DNA of 64,000 nt from Haloarcula sebkhae (GTDB lineage: Archaea; Halobacteriota; Halobacteria; Halobacteriales; Haloarculaceae). Each line of letters begins with the position of its first letter. The first letter of the stretch is position 1. Made by a program: the position numbers and the translations under genes. The stretch is from assembly GCF_014647415.1 (NCBI RefSeq), contig NZ_BMPD01000009.1:62001-126000 (forward strand), read 5' to 3'. Positions 1-8,026 of this stretch are shown here, piece by piece. The notes beneath the pieces were generated by a model. That model was not told the DNA's origin and made no database searches. It saw only the letters and a program-made list of their open reading frames with translations.

Positions 1-146
1 GTGGGGTTCGCAGTAGATTGTTCGGAAGCGCTCGTCTGATTCACAACGTGTGTTGTAAATGTTCTTCACTGCGTAAAAGCACACCTATCTACGATAGACA
101 CAACGTTCTTTCATAACAAAATCTGGTCAGGCAGTGACCTGCTACT

Positions 147-1436
147 CTATTTTCCGACAGCAGCCCCGAGCAAGTCGAGCACCTCGAAGAAGTCTGGGAA
201 GGACACGTCGACGTGCTCCGCGCCGGTCACCGTCGTCTCTCCATCGGCGACGAGGCCGGCGACGGCCAGCGACATGATGATACGGTGGTCCGCGCGCCCC
301 TCGACCGTCGTGCCGACGAGATCGCTGTCCGCGCCGTAGACGAACAGTTCGTCCTGGTGTTCCTCCACCTCGGCGCCCATCTTCGTGAGTTCCTCGGCCA
401 TCGCGCTCACGCGGTCAGTCTCCTTGTACCGGACGTGCTCGGCGTCGGTAATCCGCGTGACGCCGTCGGCGGCGGCTCCCAGCGTTGCGATGGTCGGCAG
501 GAGGTCTGGTGTGTCTTCGACGCCGACCTCGATGCCGGTCAGATCTGACTGTGAGACGGTGATTTCGCCGTTTTCCTCGTCCCAGTCAAGGTCGGCCCCC
601 ATCCGGTCGAGGATGTCGACGATGGCGGCGTCGCCCTGGGCGCTGGGGAACGCCGAGGTGACGCGCAGGCCGTCATCGGCGGCGAGTGCGCCGGCCGCGA
701 GCAGATAGCTCATCGACGAGAAGTCCCCGGGGACGTTGTAGTCGCCGCCCGCTGGCGCGTAGGACTGGCCACCGTCGACGGTGAACCCGGCGTCGGTCTT
801 CTCGGCGTCGACGCCGAAGGCTTCCAGCACCTCCAGCGTGATGTCGACGTACGGCGACGATTTCAGCTCGGTCGTCAGATCGATGTCGATGCCGTCCGGC
901 GAGACGGCACCGGCCATCAACAGCGCAGTGATGTACTGCGAGGATACGTCGCCGGGGATCTCCACTGCGCCGCCGTCGATGCCGCCGCCAACCACGAGCG
1001 GGGCCTGCCCGTTCCGGCGCGTCGACTCGGCGTCGCCGTCCAGTTGTTCGACGGCGTCGAGCAGCGGCCCCTGCGGGCGCGACCGGAGGGACTCGTCCCC
1101 AGTCAGCACCGCGAGGTCGTCCTGCAGTGCGGCCGTCGCGGTGACCAGTCGCATCGTCGTCCCGCTGTTGGCACAGTCGATGACGTCGTCCGGCGTGCTC
1201 GGCCGGCCGTCGAAACCCGTGACCTCAACCGTCGATTCATCCGCTGCCAGCGAGACGCTCCCGCCGTAGGCCTCGACCGCTCGCATCGTGGCCTTCGTGT
1301 CCGCACTCACGAGCGGGTCGTGGACCACTGCGCCGTCAGCGTAGCCCGCGGCCAGCACCGCCCGGTGCGTGTAGCTCTTGGACGGCGGCGCTTGCGCCGT
1401 CCCCGCGACCGTCGATTCGGCAATCGTGATGTCCAT
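147..1436 (-). CDS. aroA: 3-phosphoshikimate 1-carboxyvinyltransferase (EPSP synthase)
   Basis: This is the sixth step of the shikimate pathway: it joins phosphoenolpyruvate to shikimate-3-phosphate in the cytoplasm. The family signature PSKSYTHR lies near residues 18-25. NSGTTMRLV in the N-terminal half, RYKETDR and a C-terminal RADHR..MSLAVAG segment are the substrate-binding blocks of the two-domain fold. About 429 residues is the normal length. An upstream in-frame ATG at 1463 would add nine residues ahead of the first beta strand (MDITIAES), so I prefer the start at 1436. The gene is divergent from the SDR gene, with palindromes in the gap. Family identity is certain; the start is an inference. 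Confidence 0.97.
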   Translation of the reverse strand: MDITIAESTVAGTAQAPPSKSYTHRAVLAAGYADGAVVHDPLVSADTKATMRAVEAYGGSVSLAADESTVEVTGFDGRPSTPDDVIDCANSGTTMRLVTATAALQDDLAVLTGDESLRSRPQGPLLDAVEQLDGDAESTRRNGQAPLVVGGGIDGGAVEIPGDVSSQYITALLMAGAVSPDGIDIDLTTELKSSPYVDITLEVLEAFGVDAEKTDAGFTVDGGQSYAPAGGDYNVPGDFSSMSYLLAAGALAADDGLRVTSAFPSAQGDAAIVDILDRMGADLDWDEENGEITVSQSDLTGIEVGVEDTPDLLPTIATLGAAADGVTRITDAEHVRYKETDRVSAMAEELTKMGAEVEEHQDELFVYGADSDLVGTTVEGRADHRIIMSLAVAGLVADGETTVTGAEHVDVSFPDFFEVLDLLGAAVGK

Positions 1437-1468
1437 GCCCGGTCGGTAGCGGGCGTTCGACAAGAGGC

Positions 1469-1533
1469 TACCGCTCTCTCACCCCACCGACGGTGGGAGC
1501 AACGACCTTGTGGCTGGCAGCGGTACCACCGCT
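1469..1533. promoter_or_regulatory. Palindrome-rich gap between divergent aroA and SDR gene
   Basis: Two perfect inverted repeats sit between the divergent genes: CCCACCG-A-CGGTGGG at 1483-1497, and AGCGGT-ACC-ACCGCT at 1519-1533, which ends directly before the ATG at 1534. In addition TACCGCT (1469-1475) and AGCGGTA (1519-1525) form a wider inverted pair centred on the first palindrome. The arrangement resembles operator sites serving one or both genes. A regulatory role is inference only. Confidence 0.4.
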
Positions 1534-2241
1534 ATGGTCCCACGGATGGACAGTGCGACCGCTGTCGTCACGGGTGCAAGTAGAGGAATCGGCGAGCAGA
1601 TAGCCCACGCGGTAGCGAGTGCAGGCGCACATACGGTCATCTGTGCCCGCGACGCAGAGGCGCTTGAGCGTGTCGAGGCCGATATCCGGGACGCGGGTGG
1701 CTCTGTGACCGCGATTCGGACGGACGTGCGCGACGAGTACGACGTGGAACGATTGGTCGAAACTGCCACGCGGGAGGGTACCGGTGCGATACAGTACGTC
1801 GTCGCCAACGCCGGCGTCTACCACGGAACCGCCGGCGAGACACCGCTTACCGAGGAGTCCTATGCCGCCTTCGACGATCACCTCCGGACGAACGCTCGGG
1901 GCGTGTTCTCGACGATTCGCGAGGCCGTCCCACATCTCGGTCCGGACGCCCGTATCGTCGTCCCGACGGGCGTCGTCGCCCGCGAGGGAATGCCCGGCTA
2001 CGGCTCGTACGCCGTCTCGAAGGCCGCCGCGGAGGCTGTTGCTCGCGGGTTCGCGGCCGACCTCGATACGCCGGTCGGTGCAGTCGACCCCGGGCAGGTC
2101 GCGACGGACCTCTCCGGTGACGGCGGACGCGACCCGGAATCCGTCGCCGAAATGGTTCTCTGGGCGCTCCGGGATGCGGACCCGTCCACACTGGACGGCG
2201 GTGTCCTCGACTGGGGTGACTATCGGTCAGCGACGCGGTGA
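1534..2241 (+). CDS. Short-chain dehydrogenase/reductase (SDR) family oxidoreductase
   Basis: This is a classical SDR of about 235 residues with an NAD(P)-binding Rossmann fold. The TGASRGIG nucleotide motif lies near the N terminus, VANAG marks strand beta-4, and GSYAVSKAA carries the catalytic Tyr-x3-Lys. The substrate cannot be read from the sequence. A GTG at 1510 is also in frame, but its extra residues would be encoded across the palindrome at 1519-1533, so ATG 1534 (or ATG 1546) is preferred. It is a single gene, divergent from aroA, with no pathway partner nearby. Confidence 0.9.
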   Translation: MVPRMDSATAVVTGASRGIGEQIAHAVASAGAHTVICARDAEALERVEADIRDAGGSVTAIRTDVRDEYDVERLVETATREGTGAIQYVVANAGVYHGTAGETPLTEESYAAFDDHLRTNARGVFSTIREAVPHLGPDARIVVPTGVVAREGMPGYGSYAVSKAAAEAVARGFAADLDTPVGAVDPGQVATDLSGDGGRDPESVAEMVLWALRDADPSTLDGGVLDWGDYRSATR

Positions 2242-2254
2242 CCGCCACCGATGG

Positions 2255-2263
2255 GTTTATTGG
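2255..2263 (+). promoter_or_regulatory. TATA-like box of the ZIP gene
   Basis: GTTTATTGG is centred about 28 bases before the ATG at 2287. That spacing fits a haloarchaeal TATA element with a transcript starting at or next to the start codon (leaderless). Confidence 0.5.
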
Positions 2264-2286
2264 CAACAGACCGGTGAATGTAGACA

Positions 2287-3153
2287 ATGTCTATTAACTC
2301 TAGCTCAGTTTTTAATAACACTGGGCGGGTGTCCACTGCCGGTATCGCGAGCGTCGTCGGCCTGGTAGTCCTGTCAGCCGTCGCAGCTGCCGGCGGGGCG
2401 AGTAAGGTTCTGGTCATCTCCTGGGTTGCGTTCGTGGCGATGGGACTCGGCGCGTGGTTCGGTGCCCGGGCCGACGAGACGAACCCCTACCGACTGGTCT
2501 GGGGCTACGGGCTTGCGAGCGGGGCGATGGTCACGTCGGCGGCCATGTTCCTCGTCCCGCAGGCGATGGGACTGGGCGGCCAGGCCGGCGCAGCGCGAAT
2601 CGGCGGCGTTGGCATCGCCGCTGGACTGGTTACCGGCTACGGCACCCACACTATCGGCCACCGGCTGACCCACATCGAGACTTCCTTCGACATAACGACG
2701 CTCGCCATCGCCGCCCACGCGCTCTCGGCCGGACTGGTTATCGGGCTGGTCTACGCTTCGATGCCGGAACTGGGCATCCTGCTCGGGCTCGCTATCGTCT
2801 CGCACAAAGGGCCGGCCGGCTACGCTGCCGCCCGGCGGCTCGGACGTAGCGACAAGTCCGCCACGGCACTGTTGCTCCCCGCGGCCGGTGTTGGTCTGAC
2901 GGCGATCCCGTCTGCACTGCTTCCGATCCCGGAGTCAGCACTCCTCAACGCAGTCATTTTCGGGTTCGCCGCCGGCATCTTCCTCCACGTCGCGATGGAC
3001 TTCCTGCCCAATTGCGAGGCCGGCAGCGAAATCGACGAGGTCTGTGAACTGCACGATCACTCCCACGACCTCCTCGACGAACTCCGGACGCACGCCGTCG
3101 GCTCGACGGTGGTCGGCGCTGCCGTCATTGTGCTGGCGTGGGTCGCTATCTGA
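2287..3153 (+). CDS. ZIP family divalent metal transporter
   Basis: This 288-residue integral membrane protein has about eight hydrophobic spans. The ZIP core is visible: AAHALSAGLVIGL in TM4, followed by SHKGPAGYA in TM5, supplies the conserved His residues of the metal path. A late FLHVAMDFLPNCE span is followed by a His/Asp-rich stretch (HDHSHD) before the last span. The ZIP family moves Zn, Fe or Mn into the cytosol; which metal this one carries cannot be told. The start at 2287 agrees with the TATA box 28 bases upstream. Confidence 0.85.
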   Translation: MSINSSSVFNNTGRVSTAGIASVVGLVVLSAVAAAGGASKVLVISWVAFVAMGLGAWFGARADETNPYRLVWGYGLASGAMVTSAAMFLVPQAMGLGGQAGAARIGGVGIAAGLVTGYGTHTIGHRLTHIETSFDITTLAIAAHALSAGLVIGLVYASMPELGILLGLAIVSHKGPAGYAAARRLGRSDKSATALLLPAAGVGLTAIPSALLPIPESALLNAVIFGFAAGIFLHVAMDFLPNCEAGSEIDEVCELHDHSHDLLDELRTHAVGSTVVGAAVIVLAWVAI

Positions 3154-3162
3154 CGTTCACGG

Positions 3163-4563
3163 TCACCGTACGGGGATCGTCACGGAGATGCTCGTCCCGT
3201 CGGCAGCGGTCTGGATGTCGATATCGCCACCGACGTAGCTGATAAGCCAGTACGCGAACCACAGCCCCAGCCCGGACCCGTGTTCGAGCGGCTTTTCCTC
3301 CGCTGCCTCGATGACCCGCCGCTCCTGATCTGGGACGCCCGGTCCGTTGTCCACAATCGTCACTGTCACTGTCGAGTCGTGGCACTCTGTCCTGACAGTG
3401 ACTCGCGGTGCCGATGCGTCAGAGTGCTTGATACCGTTCTCGATAAGTTCCTGCAACGCCGGGACGACCTTTGCGTCTATCGTGGCTGACGAGCTGGGAC
3501 CGACCTCGACGGCGAACTCGGCGTCGGGATATGCTGCGGCCAGCCCGTCCGTGATGTCACTGAGGGCGTCTTCGAGTCCGCGCTCGACGTCGTCGGTAAG
3601 CGAGTCCGCGAGCAGTTCCTGCACATGGTGTGCTTTCTCGCTGATGTCGAGCAGGGACTGCACATTCGATTTGATCGTCTCAAGATGGGCGAGAGCGTCG
3701 TCGTCATCGACTAGCTCCGACAGAATATCCGCACGGCCGCTGATCGTCGTGCCGTTGTTCCGGAGATTGTGCCGGAGAATCCGATGAAAGACGGTGAGCT
3801 GTTGCTCGCGCAGCCGACGACCGGTAATTTCGTCCTGCATTCCGACAAATCCCTGAATCGTCCCGTCCGCGTCCTGGATCGGAGCGATGGTCTGGTTGAT
3901 GATGAACCGCTCGCCGGACTTGCGCTCGTTTACGATCTCGCTTGTCCAGACCTCGCCGCGACAGATCGTGTCCCAGAGCCGTTCGTAGAACTGTTCGCCC
4001 TGTTCACCGGACTTGAGTATCCGCGGCGTTCGACCGATCGCCTCGTCGGCGCTGAACCCGGTGAGTTCCTCGAACGCCGGGTTCACGTACTCGATAACGC
4101 CGTTAGTGTTCGTTATCAGAATCGCGTGGCCCGCGTGTTCGACGGCGTTCCTGAACCGCCGGAGTTCGCTGTTTTGCTCCCTGAGGTCCTCGACGAGGTC
4201 TTCTGTGTGGCTACGTCGCGCGAGGAGGTTCGCGATGGTTCGAAAGAGCGCCTGCGTGTCGACCGGCGCTGTCACGACGTCGTTCACGACGAGTGGCTGC
4301 TCGGCAGCGTCGATATCGGGGAGGTCGATCCGTGTCGGCGTCTCCTCGCGACGGACCAGAATGACGGGGCAAAACACCGGATCTGCCCGGTGTTTGTACG
4401 CCTCTATCGCTTCTCTGTATTTCGGAAACGACGACTCGTCGACGATGTGGAGATCGGCCTCCCGGAACTCGCCGTCCGTGATCGGCGTGTGGTGTTCGGC
4501 GACGACGGAGGCGAGTGCGTTCCGGTTACCATCGCCAGCCAGCAGTAGTTGGATGTCGGCCAT
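3163..4563 (-). CDS. PAS-containing sensor histidine kinase (HTR-like)
   Basis: This 466-residue soluble kinase has no membrane segment. Residues 1-120 look like a receiver-type fold without a convincing phospho-acceptor pocket. A PAS domain covers about 135-255 (ILITNTNGVIEYVNPAFEEL). The phospho-acceptor box has His265 in RILRHNLRN, the haloarchaeal form. The ATPase domain shows N376 (ENGIKH), DNGPGVP at 405-411 and GSGLGLW at 429-435. It begins 6 bases after the stop of the KaiC-like gene on the same strand, so the two are probably co-transcribed and functionally linked. No response regulator is encoded nearby. PAS could sense redox, light or a ligand; the signal is unknown. Confidence 0.93.
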   Translation of the reverse strand: MADIQLLLAGDGNRNALASVVAEHHTPITDGEFREADLHIVDESSFPKYREAIEAYKHRADPVFCPVILVRREETPTRIDLPDIDAAEQPLVVNDVVTAPVDTQALFRTIANLLARRSHTEDLVEDLREQNSELRRFRNAVEHAGHAILITNTNGVIEYVNPAFEELTGFSADEAIGRTPRILKSGEQGEQFYERLWDTICRGEVWTSEIVNERKSGERFIINQTIAPIQDADGTIQGFVGMQDEITGRRLREQQLTVFHRILRHNLRNNGTTISGRADILSELVDDDDALAHLETIKSNVQSLLDISEKAHHVQELLADSLTDDVERGLEDALSDITDGLAAAYPDAEFAVEVGPSSSATIDAKVVPALQELIENGIKHSDASAPRVTVRTECHDSTVTVTIVDNGPGVPDQERRVIEAAEEKPLEHGSGLGLWFAYWLISYVGGDIDIQTAADGTSISVTIPVR

Positions 4564-4569
4564 CGGTGG

Positions 4570-6060
4570 TTAGCGAGTGGACGAGCGTCCGTCGCTGTCT
4601 CCATGCTGTTCGGGAACGCCCTCGAACACACCGTGCATCCCTGAGACGGGGTCGCCGACCTGAAGGCCATCGGCGGTTATCTCGAACTGGCGAGGCACCG
4701 TCTCGAACCCGCCGACGCGCTTTTTCAGCGCGCCGACGACGCGCTGGAGTTCGCCCTCGACCTCGATGTAGTTCTCGAAGACGATGTTGTCGGCGAGGTA
4801 ACTGACGTTCTCGCTCGTCGGTTCGTGCAGGCCCGTCACGTCTCTGCGCTGGTCGATCAGAATCACCGCGGTGTTCCCGCGCGTGAGATGCTGTGTCAGG
4901 GCGTGGAGCCGTCGACGCAGTTCCACGTCGTCCTGTCCGTGCTTGATCGCGTTCTTGTAGCCCGCGATCCCGTCGATAACGACGAGTTCGGCCCCACGCT
5001 CCCCGGCCTGTGTCTTGACGCGGTTTGCGAACTCCTCGGGCGACAGCGCCAGCGATCCAACCTCCTCGACGAGAAGTGTCCCCTCGTCACGCAATCGCTG
5101 GAGCGGCATCCCGAACGTCTCACAGCGGTGTGTGAACGTGTCGATCGATTCGTCGAACAGGTAGGCGAGTGCCGGGGACCCGTCCGCCGCTGCGGAGGCC
5201 AGGAACTCCGTCGCCGTCGTCGACTTGCCGACGCCGGAGGGCCCGCTGAGAATCGTCACCGTCCCGCGTTCGAGTCCGCCATCCAGAAGCGAGTCCAGCT
5301 CCGAGACTCCTGCGGAAAACTGCGTGGGATCGAACGACCGCGTCCGCCGTGCCGGTTCGAGCGCCGGGTAGACCTCGACACCGGACTCCCGGATTTCCAT
5401 CCCGTGTGAGCCGTCCTGCTGGCCGATCCCGCGATGCTTTCGCAGCCGAATACGCCGGCCTGCCTTCTCGTCGCCGTAGCTGAGTGAGATGATGCCGTCG
5501 CTGAGCGACCTGAGCTGGCTGTCCATCTGATTGCTCGGCGTCTTGGTCGCCAGCACGGTCGTCTCCCTGTCCTGTAGAAAGCGCGCGAAGGAGATGACGC
5601 GCTTGCGGAACTGGTACTCGGTCGGTTCGAGATATTGGAAGTGCGTGATGGGGTCAATGAGGACGCGGTCCGGGTCGACCCGCTCGATAGCCTCGCGGAT
5701 ATCTGAAATCAGGTTGCCGTCCTCGACGTCTCGCGGCTTGACCACGTCGTACGACTCGGCCTCCTCGAAGAACTCCGAGTCGGGGCCGACGTCGAGAAAC
5801 GTCGCGTCGCCGATATCGATGCCGAGTTCGGCAGTGTTCGCCAGCAGATCGGCGGCAGACTCTTCAGCGTGAATGAACAGCACGTCGTCATCAGCTTCGA
5901 GTCCCGCTTCGAGAAACTGCGTGCCAAGCAGTGTCTTGCCGGTCCCGGGCGGCCCAATAACGAGATAAAGTCGCCCTTCTACCAGCCCACCTCTGAGAAG
6001 CGAATCAAGGCCAGAGATACCGCTAGAAAGCTGCGTGAACTGCCGCTCGGAAGAGGACAT
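4570..6060 (-). CDS. KaiC-like double-domain RecA-fold ATPase
   Basis: This 496-residue cytoplasmic protein carries two KaiC/RecA-type domains. Domain 1 has Walker A GPPGTGKT at 36-43, the catalytic Glu pair E66-E67 (HAEES) and Walker B VLIDP. Domain 2 has GPSGVGKS at 273-280 and VVIDG, but Asp303-Glu304 in place of a Glu pair. The open frame extends to 6198; the ATG at 6060 (MSSSERQF) is chosen because it sits just before the conserved SSGISGLDSLL opening, as in the family. Archaeal KaiC homologues are signalling ATPases usually next to histidine kinases, as here. No KaiA or KaiB is seen, so I do not claim a clock. Confidence 0.92.
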   Translation of the reverse strand: MSSSERQFTQLSSGISGLDSLLRGGLVEGRLYLVIGPPGTGKTLLGTQFLEAGLEADDDVLFIHAEESAADLLANTAELGIDIGDATFLDVGPDSEFFEEAESYDVVKPRDVEDGNLISDIREAIERVDPDRVLIDPITHFQYLEPTEYQFRKRVISFARFLQDRETTVLATKTPSNQMDSQLRSLSDGIISLSYGDEKAGRRIRLRKHRGIGQQDGSHGMEIRESGVEVYPALEPARRTRSFDPTQFSAGVSELDSLLDGGLERGTVTILSGPSGVGKSTTATEFLASAAADGSPALAYLFDESIDTFTHRCETFGMPLQRLRDEGTLLVEEVGSLALSPEEFANRVKTQAGERGAELVVIDGIAGYKNAIKHGQDDVELRRRLHALTQHLTRGNTAVILIDQRRDVTGLHEPTSENVSYLADNIVFENYIEVEGELQRVVGALKKRVGGFETVPRQFEITADGLQVGDPVSGMHGVFEGVPEQHGDSDGRSSTR

Positions 6061-6187
6061 AGTAGGAGTATCGGACGGCCAGTAATAAGCATCTCGCGAG
6101 AATACCGGCGTGACAACCGGGGACAGTCCACGGATCATCGATTCGGTCGCCTCGCTCTTTCGCCCGCTCACGTCGCTCGTGGTCGAC

Positions 6188-7417
6188 CTAGTCCTCACTG
6201 AGTAACTGCTCGGCCAGAATCGGCACGAAGGTCCCGATGTCGGTGACCATCCCGACTGCCTGTGCGGAACCGCGGTCGAGGAGTTGCGTTACCGTCGCGG
6301 GGTTGATGTCGACGCAGACGACCCGAGTCGTCGAGGGGAGGCAGTTCCCGACGGCGACCGAGTGCAGCAGGGTCGAGAGCATCAGGACCATGTCGGCCTC
6401 GTGGGCCTGCTCCCGGATAGCGTTCTGGGCCTCGACGGCGTCGGTGATAGTGTCCGGGAGCGGGCCGTCGTCACGGATCGAGCCCGCGAGGACGAACGGC
6501 CGGTCGTTGTCGATACACTCGTACATTACACCGGATTCGATGGTCCCCGATTCGACGGCTTCCTCGATGCCGCCCTCGCGAATGACTTCGCTGATGGTGT
6601 AGATGTGGTGCTTGTGGCCGTGGCGGGGGTGGTCCAGGCTCTCCGTGTCCATTCCGAGTGAGGTGCCGTAGATGTCCCGCTCGATGTCGTGGACGGCGAA
6701 GCCGTTGCCGGCCGAGAGCATATCGACGTAGCCCTCTCGGACAAGGCGAGCGAGGTCCTCGCGCGCCCCGGAGTGAATGAGCGCCGGCCCACAGACCGCC
6801 ATCACCTTGCCGCCCTCTTTTTTCGTCTCCTCGATCGCGTTCGCGATCTTGCGGATGGTCGACTCAGAGGGTCGCTCCGATGAGACGCCGCCCTGCATGA
6901 AGCCGAACGCGCCGCTGGAGTCTCGGGGCCGCTCCGGGGGCTGGACCTTGATGCCGGTTTCGTCGGTGACGACCAGATCGCCCTCCTCGATGGCGTTGAG
7001 GACTTTTGTGTAGGCCCGCGGGGAGTCGCTATCCTCGACAACCACGGCGCAGTCCATCTCCATGTCTTCGACCTCGACCCACTCGCCGTCGTGACGGATG
7101 TACGTCGGGTGGTTCGTCGTCGAGTAGAACCCGTGCGGGACGACCTGGTCGTCGGGCGCAGGGACGAGCGTGGCGTCTTTCGGGTCCGAAGGGTTGACGC
7201 CGTGCTGGTGGAGTTCGTGGACAATCGACTGCAGTTGGTCCTCGTCGTCGGCCTCGACGAGCATCCGGGCGTAGGACTCCTCGTCTTTGTGGCGGCCGAT
7301 ATCGAACTCCTGAACGGAGAAGGAGCCGCCCAGGTCCATGATGATGCCGAAACAGGACTGCATCATCCCGGAGTCGATGATGTGGCCCTCTAGCTCGACT
7401 TCGCGAGAGACGGTCAT
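6188..7417 (-). CDS. TIGR00300-type archaeal ornithine cyclodeaminase
   Basis: This protein of about 409 residues matches the LOR/SDH-related conserved family (TIGR00300). The Methanococcus maripaludis member was shown to be an NAD-dependent ornithine cyclodeaminase making proline. The opening SREVELEGHIIDSGMMQ.CF is the family N-terminal domain. The C-terminal half holds a dinucleotide-binding-like region (VMAVCGPALIHSGA) and VVCVDINPATVTQLLDRGS. ATG 7417 is preferred over an in-frame TTG at 7423. The gene follows a small hypothetical gene on the same strand, 60 bases away. The enzyme assignment is by family recognition; the substrate here is inferred. Confidence 0.82.
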   Translation of the reverse strand: MTVSREVELEGHIIDSGMMQSCFGIIMDLGGSFSVQEFDIGRHKDEESYARMLVEADDEDQLQSIVHELHQHGVNPSDPKDATLVPAPDDQVVPHGFYSTTNHPTYIRHDGEWVEVEDMEMDCAVVVEDSDSPRAYTKVLNAIEEGDLVVTDETGIKVQPPERPRDSSGAFGFMQGGVSSERPSESTIRKIANAIEETKKEGGKVMAVCGPALIHSGAREDLARLVREGYVDMLSAGNGFAVHDIERDIYGTSLGMDTESLDHPRHGHKHHIYTISEVIREGGIEEAVESGTIESGVMYECIDNDRPFVLAGSIRDDGPLPDTITDAVEAQNAIREQAHEADMVLMLSTLLHSVAVGNCLPSTTRVVCVDINPATVTQLLDRGSAQAVGMVTDIGTFVPILAEQLLSED

Positions 7418-7477
7418 GGCCAAGACATGGAGGCAGGTGTGTAAGACGGTTTTGGGTCCGTACGATCCGGCGGCCGG

Positions 7478-7864
7478 CTACTGCCTGTCGACGTGTCGCT
7501 GCACCGCCCATGACTCTCCTCCGGCCGTCTCACACAAGCGATCAAAGAAGCGCTGTAGCCCGTCGGACTCCGTGGTTGGCAGGACGTGCAGTCGGACCGT
7601 CCCGTCGCGGACCGCGACGCGGAACACGTCGGTCGTCTCCTCGTCCCGGACCAGCCATAGCGGCATCGGCAGGTCGTGGAAATCACCGAAGCGGTACGGT
7701 CCAGCCTTGAGGATATCGACGACTGTCTCGGCGAGGTCCGGCGTCGCCTGCTCCTGTTCCGGGATGAGTCGGAACTCCGTCCCACCCTCGTATTCGACCC
7801 CGCTTCCGTGGGGAAAGCGCCGCTGTGGGTGTGCGGGGATGCTGAACGAGGGGTCCGTGGTCAT
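7478..7864 (-). CDS. Haloarchaeal hypothetical protein
   Basis: This 128-residue acidic soluble protein has no signal peptide, membrane span or metal motif. I do not recognise the family. It contains a plausible alpha/beta core (DILKAGPYRFGDFHDLPMPLWLVRDE, then VFRVAVRDGTVRLHVLP). It ends 60 bases before the ornithine cyclodeaminase-type gene on the same strand, so co-transcription is possible. Codon and residue use match the neighbours, so I take it as a real gene. Confidence 0.72.
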   Translation of the reverse strand: MTTDPSFSIPAHPQRRFPHGSGVEYEGGTEFRLIPEQEQATPDLAETVVDILKAGPYRFGDFHDLPMPLWLVRDEETTDVFRVAVRDGTVRLHVLPTTESDGLQRFFDRLCETAGGESWAVQRHVDRQ

Positions 7865-8026
7865 CTGTCACGTAGTTGGGCGCTTTCGGATTTAAATTCG
7901 CGGGCCATGCAGGGCTTGGTACCCATACTCTTGGGACTGTGGCGGCCCGACGCGGTCTCGGGTCTAGCATGACCGGTGGCGAACTAAAGTCATGAGAGTG
8001 AATTGTCTTCGGAGTGAGGAATCAGT

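Noticed and set aside
1-146. Left-edge segment before aroA, checked for tRNA or small genes
   Set aside because: No cloverleaf, no zinc-ribbon motif and no convincing start codon; I see nothing in it.
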